A stretch of DNA of 64,000 nucleotides from positions 682,001 to 746,000 of the forward strand of contig NZ_QAOJ01000001.1 of NCBI RefSeq assembly GCF_003050835.1. Direction: 5' to 3'. The position numbers and the translations under genes were made by a program. This document shows positions 16,171-25,090 of this stretch, one piece after another (within the stretch, counting starts at the first letter, position 1; each line of letters starts with the position of its first letter). The notes beneath the pieces are model-generated. The model saw only the letters and a program-made list of their open reading frames with translations, was not told the DNA's origin and did not search any database. This stretch comes from Pseudomonas sp. GV071 (GTDB lineage: Bacteria; Pseudomonadota; Gammaproteobacteria; Pseudomonadales; Pseudomonadaceae).

Positions 16171-18636
16171 ATGCGTACTGTGTTCAGTAAAACCTTTGCC
16201 TTGTCTTCTCTCAGCGCTGCCTTGCTGGCAGCGGGTATGCCGGTGACTGCGCTGGCCGATGACCCGACCCTCGATACCGTGGTGGTTACCGGCGTACGCG
16301 GCAGCACGCCGCGCACTGTCACCGACAGCCCGGCCCCCATCGATGTGATCACTGCCGAGCAACTGGAAAAAACCGGTCAGAACGGCCTCAAGGACATCCT
16401 CACTCGCCTGCTGCCTTCGTTCAACGCGCCGACCATCAACGGCGGTGGCACCGCGTTTCTGGTGCGTGGCATCAGCATGCGTGGCCTGGGCGGTGACCAG
16501 GTGCTGATTCTGGTCAACGGCAAGCGCCGGCATAACACCGCGATGATCAACAACAACGCCCGCGTCGGTACCGCCGCAGTGCCGGTCGACCTCGACCTGA
16601 TTCCCACTGCGGCCATCGAACGCATCGAAGTGCTACGCGATGGCGCGGCGGCCCAATATGGCTCCGACGCGATTGCCGGGGTGATCAACATCATCCTTAA
16701 AAAGGACGACTCCGGCGTTACCTCCGACAGCTCGCTCGGCCAGTACTACAGCGGCGACGGCACCACCGGCCACGAAGCGGCCAACCTCGGTACCACCCTC
16801 GGCGATGGCGGCTTTTTCAACCTGTCGTTCGATGCCAAGTCGCAGGAGCCCTATGACCGCGCCGGCTCGGTGGAAGGCAATTTCGGCCCGCTGTGGGACG
16901 GCTCGCCCGACCCGCGTACCAGCCAGACCCACGGTTGGGGCGAGGAGTACGGCCTCGGCCGTGACCGCACCGCCAGCACCGCTTACAACCTCGAACTGCC
17001 GCTGCAGAACGACGTGACCCTGTATTCGTTCTCCACCTTCAGCTACCGCGACGGCAAAAAAGTGCTCGGCCACCGCGCGCCTACCGACATCACCGCGATG
17101 GTCGGCAACACCGATGGCCAGCCGTACCCGAAAGGCGGCCAGGCCACCCGTGAGGTGAAGGAAACCGACTACCAGTTCGCCGTCGGCGGCAAAGGCGTGG
17201 TGGCCGACTGGGATTGGGACCTGTCCACCACCTACGGCCGCGACAAGGCCAAGCTGTACACCGACAACAACCTGAACATTTCCAACGGCCCGGATTTCAG
17301 CCAGCAGCGCTTCCACCTGGCCGATGAAACCTTCGACCAGTGGACCAACAACCTCGACTTCACCCGGGGCCTGGACATCGGCTGGAGCAGCCCGCTGGAA
17401 ACGTCGTTCGGTATCGAATACCGCTGGGAAAAATTCGAACTGGGCGAGGGCGAGCCGAACTCCTACAACTACGGCAACTACGTGATTCCCACGGGCCAAT
17501 ACGCCGGGCGCCGGCCAGACCCAGGCCTGTTTTCGGTCAACGGCACCAGCCCGGAAGACGCCAACGCCAAGATCCGCCACAGCGGTGCGGCCTATGTCGA
17601 CTTCGGCCTGAACATCACCTCCAAGTGGTACGCCGCCTTCGCCTTGCGCCAGGAGCAGTACAACCAGGACATCGGCGAAACCACCAGCGGCAAGTTCACC
17701 ACCCGCTACGAGTTCCTGCCGGGCTACGCGGTGCGTGGCGCGGTGAGCAACGGTTTCCGCGCGCCATCCCTGGCGCAGAACGCCTTCTCGGCCACCAGCT
17801 CGGTCACCCAGTTCCTCGGCGGTGGCGTGACCACCACTGCGCGAACCAAGCAGATGCGCCCGGATTCGCCGGAAGCCATCGCCCTTGGCGCCGATACCCT
17901 GAAACCGGAAAAGTCGCGCAACTACAGCCTTGGTTTTACCGCCGAGCCCATCGAGCGCCTGCGCTTTACCGCCGACCTGTACCTGATCGATATCGACGAC
18001 CGCATTCTGCAAACCGGGATTCTCTCCGGCACCAAGGTCTCGGACATCCTCGAAGCCAACGGCCTGCCGCGTAACCTGTCCGGGCAGTACTTCGCCAACG
18101 CCGCCGACACCCGCACCAAGGGTATCGACCTGGTGCTCGACTACAGCCAGAACTTTGGTGAGTACGGCCTGGCGAAATGGAGCGTGGCCTACAACCACAA
18201 CAAGACCACCATTCGTGATCTGGCCGAGACGCCGTCGGAGCTGTCCAGCCTGGGTTCGGGTTATGTGTTGTTCGACCGCCAGCAGCAGATCGACCTGACC
18301 AAGGCCACGCCCAAGGACAAATGGATTCTGTCCACCAACTACCGCCTCGACGACTGGAACGTCAGCCTGGCCTTCAGCCGTTACGGCGAATACACCGAGG
18401 GCAACAACAACCCGGCGAATGACCGCACCTTCAGCCCGAAATGGATCACCGACATCGACATTGCCTACGACCTCAGCCAGAACGTCACCGTGGCCGTGGG
18501 TGCCAACAACCTGTTCGATGAATACCCGGACAGCATCGGCATCGTGCCGTGGGCCGGCACTTACGAGTACGGCATGTTCTCGCCCTATGGCCTGGGTGGC
18601 GGTTACTACTACGGCCGCTTGAGCCTGGCGTTCTGA
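16171..18636 (+). CDS. TonB-dependent outer-membrane receptor
   Basis: 821 residues with a Sec signal peptide ending in ALA/DD, a TonB-box-like DTVVVTG (about 34-40), a plug domain with VRGISMRGLGGDQVLILVNG (in parts, about 98-117) and ERIEVLRDGAAAQYGSDAIA (about 151-170), and a C-terminal beta barrel ending in the aromatic YGRLSLAF. No STN signalling domain is present, unlike the receptors at 26514 and 53869. Its stop overlaps the start of an SsuA-like binding protein (TGATG), so it most likely carries that protein's ligand across the outer membrane, an amine or organosulfur compound rather than iron. Ligand unknown. Confidence 0.9.
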   Translation: MRTVFSKTFALSSLSAALLAAGMPVTALADDPTLDTVVVTGVRGSTPRTVTDSPAPIDVITAEQLEKTGQNGLKDILTRLLPSFNAPTINGGGTAFLVRGISMRGLGGDQVLILVNGKRRHNTAMINNNARVGTAAVPVDLDLIPTAAIERIEVLRDGAAAQYGSDAIAGVINIILKKDDSGVTSDSSLGQYYSGDGTTGHEAANLGTTLGDGGFFNLSFDAKSQEPYDRAGSVEGNFGPLWDGSPDPRTSQTHGWGEEYGLGRDRTASTAYNLELPLQNDVTLYSFSTFSYRDGKKVLGHRAPTDITAMVGNTDGQPYPKGGQATREVKETDYQFAVGGKGVVADWDWDLSTTYGRDKAKLYTDNNLNISNGPDFSQQRFHLADETFDQWTNNLDFTRGLDIGWSSPLETSFGIEYRWEKFELGEGEPNSYNYGNYVIPTGQYAGRRPDPGLFSVNGTSPEDANAKIRHSGAAYVDFGLNITSKWYAAFALRQEQYNQDIGETTSGKFTTRYEFLPGYAVRGAVSNGFRAPSLAQNAFSATSSVTQFLGGGVTTTARTKQMRPDSPEAIALGADTLKPEKSRNYSLGFTAEPIERLRFTADLYLIDIDDRILQTGILSGTKVSDILEANGLPRNLSGQYFANAADTRTKGIDLVLDYSQNFGEYGLAKWSVAYNHNKTTIRDLAETPSELSSLGSGYVLFDRQQQIDLTKATPKDKWILSTNYRLDDWNVSLAFSRYGEYTEGNNNPANDRTFSPKWITDIDIAYDLSQNVTVAVGANNLFDEYPDSIGIVPWAGTYEYGMFSPYGLGGGYYYGRLSLAF

Positions 18637-19574
18637 TGAAAATCGCCTCCCTGCTACTGGCCACGTTGCTGGTCCTTGCCCCGGCGGTTCGCGGTGAGGA
18701 ACTGCTGCGGGTGTCGAGCCAGAAAGCCTCGCTGAAAATCCTCCTGGAAGCGGCGGGTGAGCTAAAGGATCTGCCGTACCGCATCGAGTTCGCCTCGTTC
18801 GGTGCGGCGGCGCCCACGGCCGAAGCGCTGGCCGCCGGCGCGGTGGATATCGGCACCCTGGGCGATGCGCCGTTCGTGTTCGCCGCCGGCGCCGGCGCGC
18901 CGCTGAAAACCGTCGGCGTGGTGCGCGTGCAGGTCACGCAGACGGCGGTGGCCATCGTGGTCAACCAGGATTCGCCGCTGCAGGATGCGGCCAGCCTGAA
19001 GGGCAAGAAGATCACCACCACCCGCGGCTCCATCGGCCATTACCTGGCCCTGGCGGCCCTGCGGGGGGCGGGGCTGACCGGCAAGGATGCGCAGTTCATT
19101 TTCCTCCAGCCGGCTGAGTCCCGTGGCCTGTTGGCCAATGGTGAAGCGGATGCCTGGGCCACCTGGGACCCCTACACCAGCATGAGCCAGATCGAGGGCG
19201 GCACGCGGGTGTTGGTCAGTGGCGAGGGCCTGTTCGCCGGCAACATGTTGCTGGTGGCCAACGACGCGGCGATTCGCGACAAACCAGCGCTGCTGCGCGA
19301 CTTCCTGCAGCGCCTGGGCCGCGCTTATGTCTGGGCCAACGCCCACGAACCACAGTTCTCCGCCATTCAGGCGCACTACAGCGGCCTTCCGGTGGAGATC
19401 CACAGCCGTTCCAACCGCTACTCGCAACCGCACCGCATCGCCATCGATGCCGAGGTGGTGAGTGACGTGCAACGCACCGCTGACCTGTACCGCGCCGAAG
19501 GGATCATCAGCGCGCCATTCGCAGCCAGTAATTTTTTCGCCCCGCAGTTCAACGAGGAAAACCCACCTCCCTAA
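18636..19574 (+). CDS. SsuA-like periplasmic substrate-binding protein
   Basis: 312 residues from the ATG at 18636 (TGATG overlap with the receptor gene). Signal peptide MKIASLLLATLLVLAPAVRG, then the sulfonate/taurine-type fold: AEALAAGAVDIGTLGDAPFV (about 63-82), SLKGKKITTTRGSIGHYLAL (about 120-140) and ADAWATWDPYTS. No permease or ATPase is linked to it, so it must share an importer encoded elsewhere, for example one of the two SsuBC-type systems in this window. It is clearly related to the protein at 40981-41940, which also pairs with a TonB receptor. Confidence 0.87.
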   Translation: MKIASLLLATLLVLAPAVRGEELLRVSSQKASLKILLEAAGELKDLPYRIEFASFGAAAPTAEALAAGAVDIGTLGDAPFVFAAGAGAPLKTVGVVRVQVTQTAVAIVVNQDSPLQDAASLKGKKITTTRGSIGHYLALAALRGAGLTGKDAQFIFLQPAESRGLLANGEADAWATWDPYTSMSQIEGGTRVLVSGEGLFAGNMLLVANDAAIRDKPALLRDFLQRLGRAYVWANAHEPQFSAIQAHYSGLPVEIHSRSNRYSQPHRIAIDAEVVSDVQRTADLYRAEGIISAPFAASNFFAPQFNEENPPP

Positions 19575-19586
19575 ATCGACACAAAA

Positions 19587-19681
19587 CCTGTAGGAGCGGC
19601 TTCAGCCGCGATGCTCTTTGCGCGGGTACGCCGTTTCCAGGTCCGCCAATCGCGGCCAACCGGACCGGCCGCTCCTACAGG
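19587..19681. repeat. REPIN: two inverted REP units
   Basis: CCTGTAGGAGCGGC (19587-19600) is repeated in inverted orientation as GCCGCTCCTACAGG (19668-19681), enclosing a GC-rich 67-base centre. It sits between the binding-protein stop and the 2OG oxygenase start and could end or insulate the upstream transcript. No other feature is seen in this 195-bp gap. Confidence 0.8.
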
Positions 19682-19769
19682 AAGCACTGCCCGCAAGACC
19701 TGAGTTGCCCGTGACGCAACCCGCTGTTGGTCGACCATCCATTCCATCCAGGGACGTTCAGGAGTCTGT

Positions 19770-20546
19770 ATGTTCACCACCCTTACTGCCGATCAGCTAC
19801 AACCCGGGCACATCGCCGATGTGTTGCACAAACGCTCTTACGGGGTTCGTCTCAAGGGCTTCTGCCCACCGGACACCGTGCAACTCGCCCGCGAACGGCT
19901 GCCACGCCATGAGCTGCGTGGCACCTTCAGCGAGCAACAGGAATTCAACCGCCTGGGCAAGGCCTATATCGAGATCGGCGACGAGCAAAGTCGCCAGGAG
20001 TACCACGCCCAGGCGCTGAGCAATATTCGCAAGATCCGCAACACCTTCCGCCCGTTGGCTTCGCCCATCGATGAGCTGCGCCTGTTGCTCGACGAGGTGT
20101 GGCCAAAGGGCGCGCGGCTGCTGGATGTGAACGGCGAAAAATGCTTTGTCGGCATCGCCCGTTTTCAAGGCAGTGGCGTCGACCTGACGCCGCACACCGA
20201 CAACCTCGAACGCAACGCGCCGACTGACCACGAGCCGCGTCTGCTCACCCAGCTGTCGACCAACATCTACCTGGAAATTCCCGAGGACGGCGGCGAGCTG
20301 GAAATCTGGGGCATCGAGCCGGACGAAGCGCAGTACGAACGCCTGCGCGGCACCCGCGCCTATGGCATCGAGCGCGACCTGCTGCCACCGCCGGATTTCG
20401 TCATCAAACCCGAGCCCGGCGACCTGATTCTGCTCAACCCGCGGCTGATCCATGCCGTGCGGCCGTCGGCCACCAGCACGCGGGTAACCCTCGGCGTGTT
20501 CATCGGCTATTTCGGCGACGACCAACCTTTGGCCTATTGGAGCTAA
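19770..20546 (+). CDS. 2OG-Fe(II) oxygenase-type hydroxylase
   Basis: 258 residues, cytoplasmic. The double-stranded beta-helix iron site is visible as H142-x-D144 (TPHTDN) with a distal H228 (PRLIHAVRPS), and R238, ten residues later, fits the 2-oxoglutarate-binding arginine. Such enzymes hydroxylate, desaturate or halogenate small molecules using O2 and 2-oxoglutarate. It begins a compact operon: the cyclodipeptide synthase gene starts 5 bases after its stop, followed by an MFS exporter and a flavin monooxygenase. A tailoring role on a cyclodipeptide is the best contextual guess. A sulfonate dioxygenase of the TauD type is less likely, as TauD motifs are absent. Confidence 0.83.
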   Translation: MFTTLTADQLQPGHIADVLHKRSYGVRLKGFCPPDTVQLARERLPRHELRGTFSEQQEFNRLGKAYIEIGDEQSRQEYHAQALSNIRKIRNTFRPLASPIDELRLLLDEVWPKGARLLDVNGEKCFVGIARFQGSGVDLTPHTDNLERNAPTDHEPRLLTQLSTNIYLEIPEDGGELEIWGIEPDEAQYERLRGTRAYGIERDLLPPPDFVIKPEPGDLILLNPRLIHAVRPSATSTRVTLGVFIGYFGDDQPLAYWS

Positions 20547-20551
20547 CGACC

Positions 20552-21303
20552 ATGAGCGACGTAGAAGCGATCAACCTCAAAGCCTATTTCAACAAGGGTG
20601 GCGAAGAGCTGGATTTCACCGGCAAGCGCTGCGTACTGGCAGTCAGCGTCGGCCAGGAATACCACGAAGAGCAAAAGCTCAGCTCCACCGTGCACCTGAT
20701 CAACAAGTCCGGTTTCAGCGAGGTGAAAGTGGTGGTGGCCGACACCCTGCAACGCCACAACAAACACGGCAAGGCGCCGGGTCTGGCGCTGTCGGCGGCG
20801 ATTCGTGATGGCGATGCCTGGATCAAGCGCAACCGTAAATACCTCGACGGCCTGGAAGCCAAGGTGACCATCAGCCGCTGGAACGAAGAGCTGGCTTCCG
20901 ACCGTTATGCGGCGCTGCGCCAGCAAGTCAACGAGGTGTACGCCGAGCCGAACAGCCCGCTGCGCGACGCCATCGACACCACCATCGGTGTGTTCATCGA
21001 GCGCCTGTTGCTGCGTGACCCGGCAGCCGACACCCAGCAGGCCGCCGCCAGTGCCGCGAATACATCCTCGAAGAAATCCCGATCATCCTGCCGCTGTGGG
21101 CCGAGCAGGGCTACGACTTCATCATTTACCCGCAGCAGATGACCCATGCCATGGCCACTGCCCGCGCGTTGCTGATCGAGCCGGTGGCGCCTGAGCGGGT
21201 GCATTGGCTGCCGCTGAAATTCAAGAAACGCGGCATCCCGATTCCGTTCAGCTTGCCCGGTGTGGTGCACCCGGCGTGGTCGCACACGGCGGTGGCGGTT
21301 TAA
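20552..21303 (+). pseudogene. tRNA-dependent cyclodipeptide synthase, XYP type, interrupted by a -1 frameshift
   Basis: CDPSs join two aminoacyl-tRNAs into a cyclic dipeptide. The first frame gives VLAVSVGQEY with S32 at the catalytic serine position and Q35 at the subfamily X position, then VVVADTLQRHN. The frame is lost between about 21019 and 21060. In the -1 frame the gene continues to 21303 with QCREYILEEIP (catalytic Tyr and Glu of the family, about Y171 and E175 after repair) and DFIIYPQQM, the Tyr-Pro pair that defines XYP members. The repaired protein would be about 250 residues, normal for CDPSs. One missing base near 21049 explains everything. As written the gene makes a truncated protein without Y171/E175, unless the base is a sequencing error or slippage occurs. 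Confidence 0.82.
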
Positions 21304-21365
21304 CTGTTTTGTCCCTGTGCGGGTGGCCGTGCCGCCCGTTTTTTCGGTTTATTCAGGAGTAGTCC

Positions 21366-22895
21366 ATGGGCGTTTTTGCGCAACAGCAACGCAAATGGTG
21401 GGCCTTGTTTGGCGTCAGCATTGCCAGCTTTCTCGGCTGCGTCGATTTCACCATCGTCAACACCGCATTGCCGGCCTTGCAGGCCGATCTCGGAACTTCC
21501 GTGGACAGCCTGCAGTGGGTGATCAATGGCTTCATTCTGGCGCTGTCGAGTTTTATGGTGCTGGTCGGTCGGCTGGCCGATTTATATGGGCGCAAGCGGG
21601 TGCTGTTTATCGGCCTGAGCGTGTTCGGCCTGGCCTCGCTGGCCGCAGGGTTGGCCCGTGGCATCGACTTGCTGATCGCCGCGCGTGTGGCGCAAGGCCT
21701 GGCCTGTGCGGTGCTGTACACCGCCTCGGGCGCCATCGTCGCCAACGCCTTTCCTGCCCACGAGCAGGGCCGCGCGTTTGGCGTGCTGTTCAGCGTCAAC
21801 GGCGTGGGCCTGGCCAGCGGCCCGGTGCTCGGCGGGGTGATCGCCAGCGCGTTTGGCTGGCAATGGATTTTTCTCCTCAACGTGCCGTTTGTTCTGCTCA
21901 GCCTGGCAATCTGCAGCCTGGCGGTGGACGAGTCACGCGGCGAGCAACAAGGCCTGGATGGCTGGGGTGCATTGCTGTTGCTGATCGGTTTGCCGAGCCT
22001 GGTATTGCTGATCGTGCAGGGCGGCGCCTGGGGTTGGGCGTCGGCGTACAGCTTGGGTTTGCTGGCGGTGGCGGTGTTGGCACTGGCGGCGTTTATTCAG
22101 GTGGAACGACGGGTAACGGCACCGATTGTCGACCTGGCGCTGTTTGCCAATCGGCGCTTTGTCGCGGCGGTGGTCGCCAGCTTTTCCCTGGCGGTGTTCT
22201 ATTGCCTGGCGTTTTTTGTGATGCCGCTGTACCTGGCGCTGATTCGTGGCGACAGCGTGCAAACCAGCGGCCTGTTGCTGCTGCCAACCACTCTTGGAGT
22301 GGCGGTGTTGTCGCCGGTGGTCGGCCGCCTGGTCGACCGCAAAGGCCCGGGTTTATTGATCCAGGCCGGGCTGGCGTTGTTCGTGCTGTCCGCCGTGCTG
22401 CAAGCCGGCTTCGACACCCATACCTCGCTGGCCTACCTGCTCGGTGCCTTCGGCCTGATGGGCCTCGGTTGGGCGTGCATTCTCGGGCCATCGACGGTGC
22501 TGGGCATGACCTCGGTGCCCGCACAGATCAGTTCAGTGGCCATGGGCTCGCTGATGACCTTGCACAACATCGGTGGCGGCCTGGGCCTGGCGATTGGCGT
22601 AGGCCTGTACCGCCGCTTTGCTGCCGCGGATCTGGCGCAAACCAGTGGTGCCGGCACGGCCAGCTGGGTGGACGCCGCCGTGGCGCAGCCGGAGCAGGGC
22701 GTGGTTTTGTTGAGCCAGCACCTGGGGCAGGCGCCGGAGCTTCTCCAGGGCTGGGTGCAGCAGGCGTTTCTACACGGCTACCAGGCGGTGATGGTGTTCC
22801 TCGCCCTGGTGTTGGCGAGTGCGTTGGCCAGCGTGTTGCTGCTGTTGCGCCGACAAAACCAAGCGGTGGAAAGCGCGGAGCACGCCCATGGCTAA
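21366..22895 (+). CDS. MFS drug/metabolite exporter, DHA2 (EmrB/QacA) type, 14 helices
   Basis: 509 residues with about 14 membrane helices. Family motifs: FLGCVDFTIVNTALPAL in helix 1 and GRLADLYGRKRVL in the loop after helix 2 (about 59-75), then motif C-type glycines in FSVNGVGLASGPVLGGVIAS. AGGAGT precedes the ATG by 6 bases. Members export toxic compounds or natural products by proton antiport. Lying between the cyclodipeptide synthase and the flavin monooxygenase (whose start overlaps its stop by 8 bases), it is probably the exporter of that pathway's product. Confidence 0.88.
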   Translation: MGVFAQQQRKWWALFGVSIASFLGCVDFTIVNTALPALQADLGTSVDSLQWVINGFILALSSFMVLVGRLADLYGRKRVLFIGLSVFGLASLAAGLARGIDLLIAARVAQGLACAVLYTASGAIVANAFPAHEQGRAFGVLFSVNGVGLASGPVLGGVIASAFGWQWIFLLNVPFVLLSLAICSLAVDESRGEQQGLDGWGALLLLIGLPSLVLLIVQGGAWGWASAYSLGLLAVAVLALAAFIQVERRVTAPIVDLALFANRRFVAAVVASFSLAVFYCLAFFVMPLYLALIRGDSVQTSGLLLLPTTLGVAVLSPVVGRLVDRKGPGLLIQAGLALFVLSAVLQAGFDTHTSLAYLLGAFGLMGLGWACILGPSTVLGMTSVPAQISSVAMGSLMTLHNIGGGLGLAIGVGLYRRFAAADLAQTSGAGTASWVDAAVAQPEQGVVLLSQHLGQAPELLQGWVQQAFLHGYQAVMVFLALVLASALASVLLLLRRQNQAVESAEHAHG

Positions 22896-24228
22896 TGCCG
22901 ATGGGCGCTTGCGCCTGGGTGCGTTTTTATCTGGCTCCGGCGCCCACACCGGCGCCTGGCGCCACCCGCAGGCGGATGCCGATGCCTCGCTCAACGTGCA
23001 ACGCTACCAGCACTACGCGCAAACCCTGGAGCGCGGCTGCTTCGATGCGCTGTTTCTGAATGACAACGTCAGCGTTGGTGAACTGGCCGCCGAAGCCCTG
23101 GCACGTGGGCCGTACAGCCTGCGCTGGGACCCGCTGATTCTGCTGCCGGCGCTGGCCATGGTGACCCGCCATATCGGCCTGATCGCCACCGCCAACACCA
23201 GCTACAACCAGCCCTACAACCTGGCGCGCAGCTTCGCCTCGCTGGACCAACTGTCCAACGGCCGTGCCGGCTGGAATCTGGTGACCGCGCTGGTCGGCGG
23301 CGAAAACTTCAACCACGAGCAACCCCTGGCCCATGCCGAGCGTTACCAGCGTGCCGAAGAGTTTCTGCAAGTGGTGACCGGCCTGTGGGACAGCTGGGCC
23401 GACGATGCCTTTCCCCTGGATAAAAGCAGCGGCGCCTGGCTGGATGTCGAGCGCATGCACGTGCTCAACCACCGCGGCCCGCACTTCCAGGTGCAAGGCC
23501 CGCTGAATGCGCCGCGGCCGGTGCAGGGCTGGCCGGTGATTGCCCAGGCCGGCTCCTCCGAAGCCGGTCGCGAGCTGGCGGCGCGTGGTGCCGAACTGGT
23601 ATTTACCGCGCAGCAAACCCTCGGCGAGGCGCAGGCGTTTTACGCCGACTTGCAGCAGCGCCTGGCGGCTTATGGGAGAGCGGAAAACAGCCTGAAGATC
23701 TTCCCCGGCGTATCGCCCATCGTTGGCCGCAGCGCCAGCGAGGCGCAAGAAAAACACCAGCAATTGCTCGAACTGGTCGACCCGCGTGCGGCGCTAAAAC
23801 AGCTGAGTTTTTTGCTCGACCTGGGCATCGACCTCAGCACCTTGGCGCTGGACGCACCGGTGCCGCTGCCGGCCGAGGTGCCGAGCACCGAACGGCATAA
23901 AAGCCGTCAGCAGCTGGTGGTTGAACTGATTCGCCGCGAGCAGCCAAACGTCGGCCAACTGCTGCGCACGCTGGGCGCGGGCGGCCATCGCGTGCTAGTC
24001 GGCACGCCCACGCAGATCGTCGACGAACTAGCGTGCTGGTACCACGAAGGCGCGGCCGATGGCTTCAATATCCTCTTCACCCATTTGCCGGGTGGGGTGG
24101 ATGATTTTATCGGGCTGGTGGTGCCGGAACTGCAACGCCAGGGGCTGTTTCGCCAGCAGTACGAAGGCCGCACCCTGCGGGAAAATCTCGGCTTGGCGCG
24201 GGTCGCCAATCGCCATTTTCCCGCATGA
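22888..24228 (+). CDS. Flavin-dependent monooxygenase of the NtaA/SnaA/DszA family (luciferase-like)
   Basis: 446 residues from the ATG at 22888, which overlaps the MFS stop by 8 bases. Typical blocks: WRHPQADADASL near the N-terminus, ERGCFDALFLND (about 48-59), IGLIATANTSYNQPYNLAR (about 93-111), LDQLSNGRAGWNLVTA (about 116-131) and GWPVIAQAGSSEAGRELAAR. These FMNH2-using enzymes oxidise chelators, sulfones, sulfides and the streptogramin SnaA substrate, so the family covers both sulfur scavenging and natural-product tailoring. They need a flavin reductase from elsewhere; none is in the window. Here it ends the cyclodipeptide operon. Confidence 0.87.
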   Translation: MANADGRLRLGAFLSGSGAHTGAWRHPQADADASLNVQRYQHYAQTLERGCFDALFLNDNVSVGELAAEALARGPYSLRWDPLILLPALAMVTRHIGLIATANTSYNQPYNLARSFASLDQLSNGRAGWNLVTALVGGENFNHEQPLAHAERYQRAEEFLQVVTGLWDSWADDAFPLDKSSGAWLDVERMHVLNHRGPHFQVQGPLNAPRPVQGWPVIAQAGSSEAGRELAARGAELVFTAQQTLGEAQAFYADLQQRLAAYGRAENSLKIFPGVSPIVGRSASEAQEKHQQLLELVDPRAALKQLSFLLDLGIDLSTLALDAPVPLPAEVPSTERHKSRQQLVVELIRREQPNVGQLLRTLGAGGHRVLVGTPTQIVDELACWYHEGAADGFNILFTHLPGGVDDFIGLVVPELQRQGLFRQQYEGRTLRENLGLARVANRHFPA

Positions 24229-24235
24229 GGCGGGC

Positions 24236-25090
24236 TTACTCCCTGGAGCTGCGCCGGCCATAGTCCTGCGTGACCCGGTCGATGATCACCGCGAGGGCGA
24301 CGATGGCCAGACCGGCCTCGACGCCACGCCCGACATCCAGGGTCTGGATGCCCACCAGCACATCCTCACCCAGGCCACGCGCGCCAATCATCGAGGCCAC
24401 CACCACCATCGACAGGGCCATCATCACCGTCTGGTTCAAACCGGCCATGATGCTGGGCAGGGCCAGTGGCAACTCGACATTGCGCAGCACCTGCCAGCGG
24501 TTGGCACCCAGGCAGCGCGCGGCTTCGCGCACCGACGGGTCGACTTGGCGCAAGCCCAGGTCGGTGAGGCGCACCAGCGGCGGCAGGGCGTAAATCAGGG
24601 TGGCGAAAATCGCCGGCATCTTGCCCAGGCCGAACAGCATCAACACCGGGATCAGGTACACGAAGCTGGGCAAGGTCTGCATCACATCCAGCACCGGCAT
24701 CAGCAGCCGGCGCGCGGTCGGCCGGTAGGCCAGCAGCACGCCAAGTGGCACACCGAGCAGCACACACAAGCCGGTGGCCACCAATACCAAGGCGCAGGTT
24801 TGCAGCAGCTTGTCCCACAGGCCGACCACGCCGATCAGGAACATCAGCACTACCAGTGCCAGGGCGCGCTTCCAACTGCGCCCGGCGTGCCAGGCCAGCG
24901 CCCCGAGCAGAATCAGCAGCAGCCACCAGGGCAGCGCACGCAGGCCGCTTTCCAGCAGGATGACCACCTGCAGCAGGGTGTCGGAGAGCTGGCGCAAATG
25001 GTCGCCGTAGTTGAGCACCAGGCTGTCGACCAGGCGGTTCACCGGCTCGGCGATGGAGTGGTGCAGGCTATCGGGAAAGCTCGAACTCAC
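24236..25090 (-). CDS. Glycine betaine/proline-type ABC permease, ProW/OpuAB-like
   Basis: 284 residues, six or more membrane helices, with the permease loop REAARCLGANRWQVLRNVELP (in parts, about 184-203) and the family's MMALSMVVVASMIGARGLG near the C-terminus. It overlaps the start region of nothing else but shares ATGA with the upstream binding-protein gene (25087-25090). No ATP-binding subunit follows or precedes: the next gene downstream on this strand is absent, and the converging gene ends 7 bases away. It must borrow an ATPase from another betaine/choline system, or its own was lost. Confidence 0.88.
   Translation of the reverse strand: MSSSFPDSLHHSIAEPVNRLVDSLVLNYGDHLRQLSDTLLQVVILLESGLRALPWWLLLILLGALAWHAGRSWKRALALVVLMFLIGVVGLWDKLLQTCALVLVATGLCVLLGVPLGVLLAYRPTARRLLMPVLDVMQTLPSFVYLIPVLMLFGLGKMPAIFATLIYALPPLVRLTDLGLRQVDPSVREAARCLGANRWQVLRNVELPLALPSIMAGLNQTVMMALSMVVVASMIGARGLGEDVLVGIQTLDVGRGVEAGLAIVALAVIIDRVTQDYGRRSSRE

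Noticed and set aside
21019..21060. Programmed -1 frameshifting as the explanation of the split CDPS gene
   Set aside because: No slippery heptamer or obvious stimulatory structure is visible, so a single-base loss or sequencing error is simpler; left open in the findings.
21260..23059. A 599-residue open frame through the MFS region in another reading frame
   Set aside because: It overlaps the clear 14-helix MFS gene in a different frame, is Gly/Arg/Ala-rich with no domain-like pattern, and reflects high GC content.
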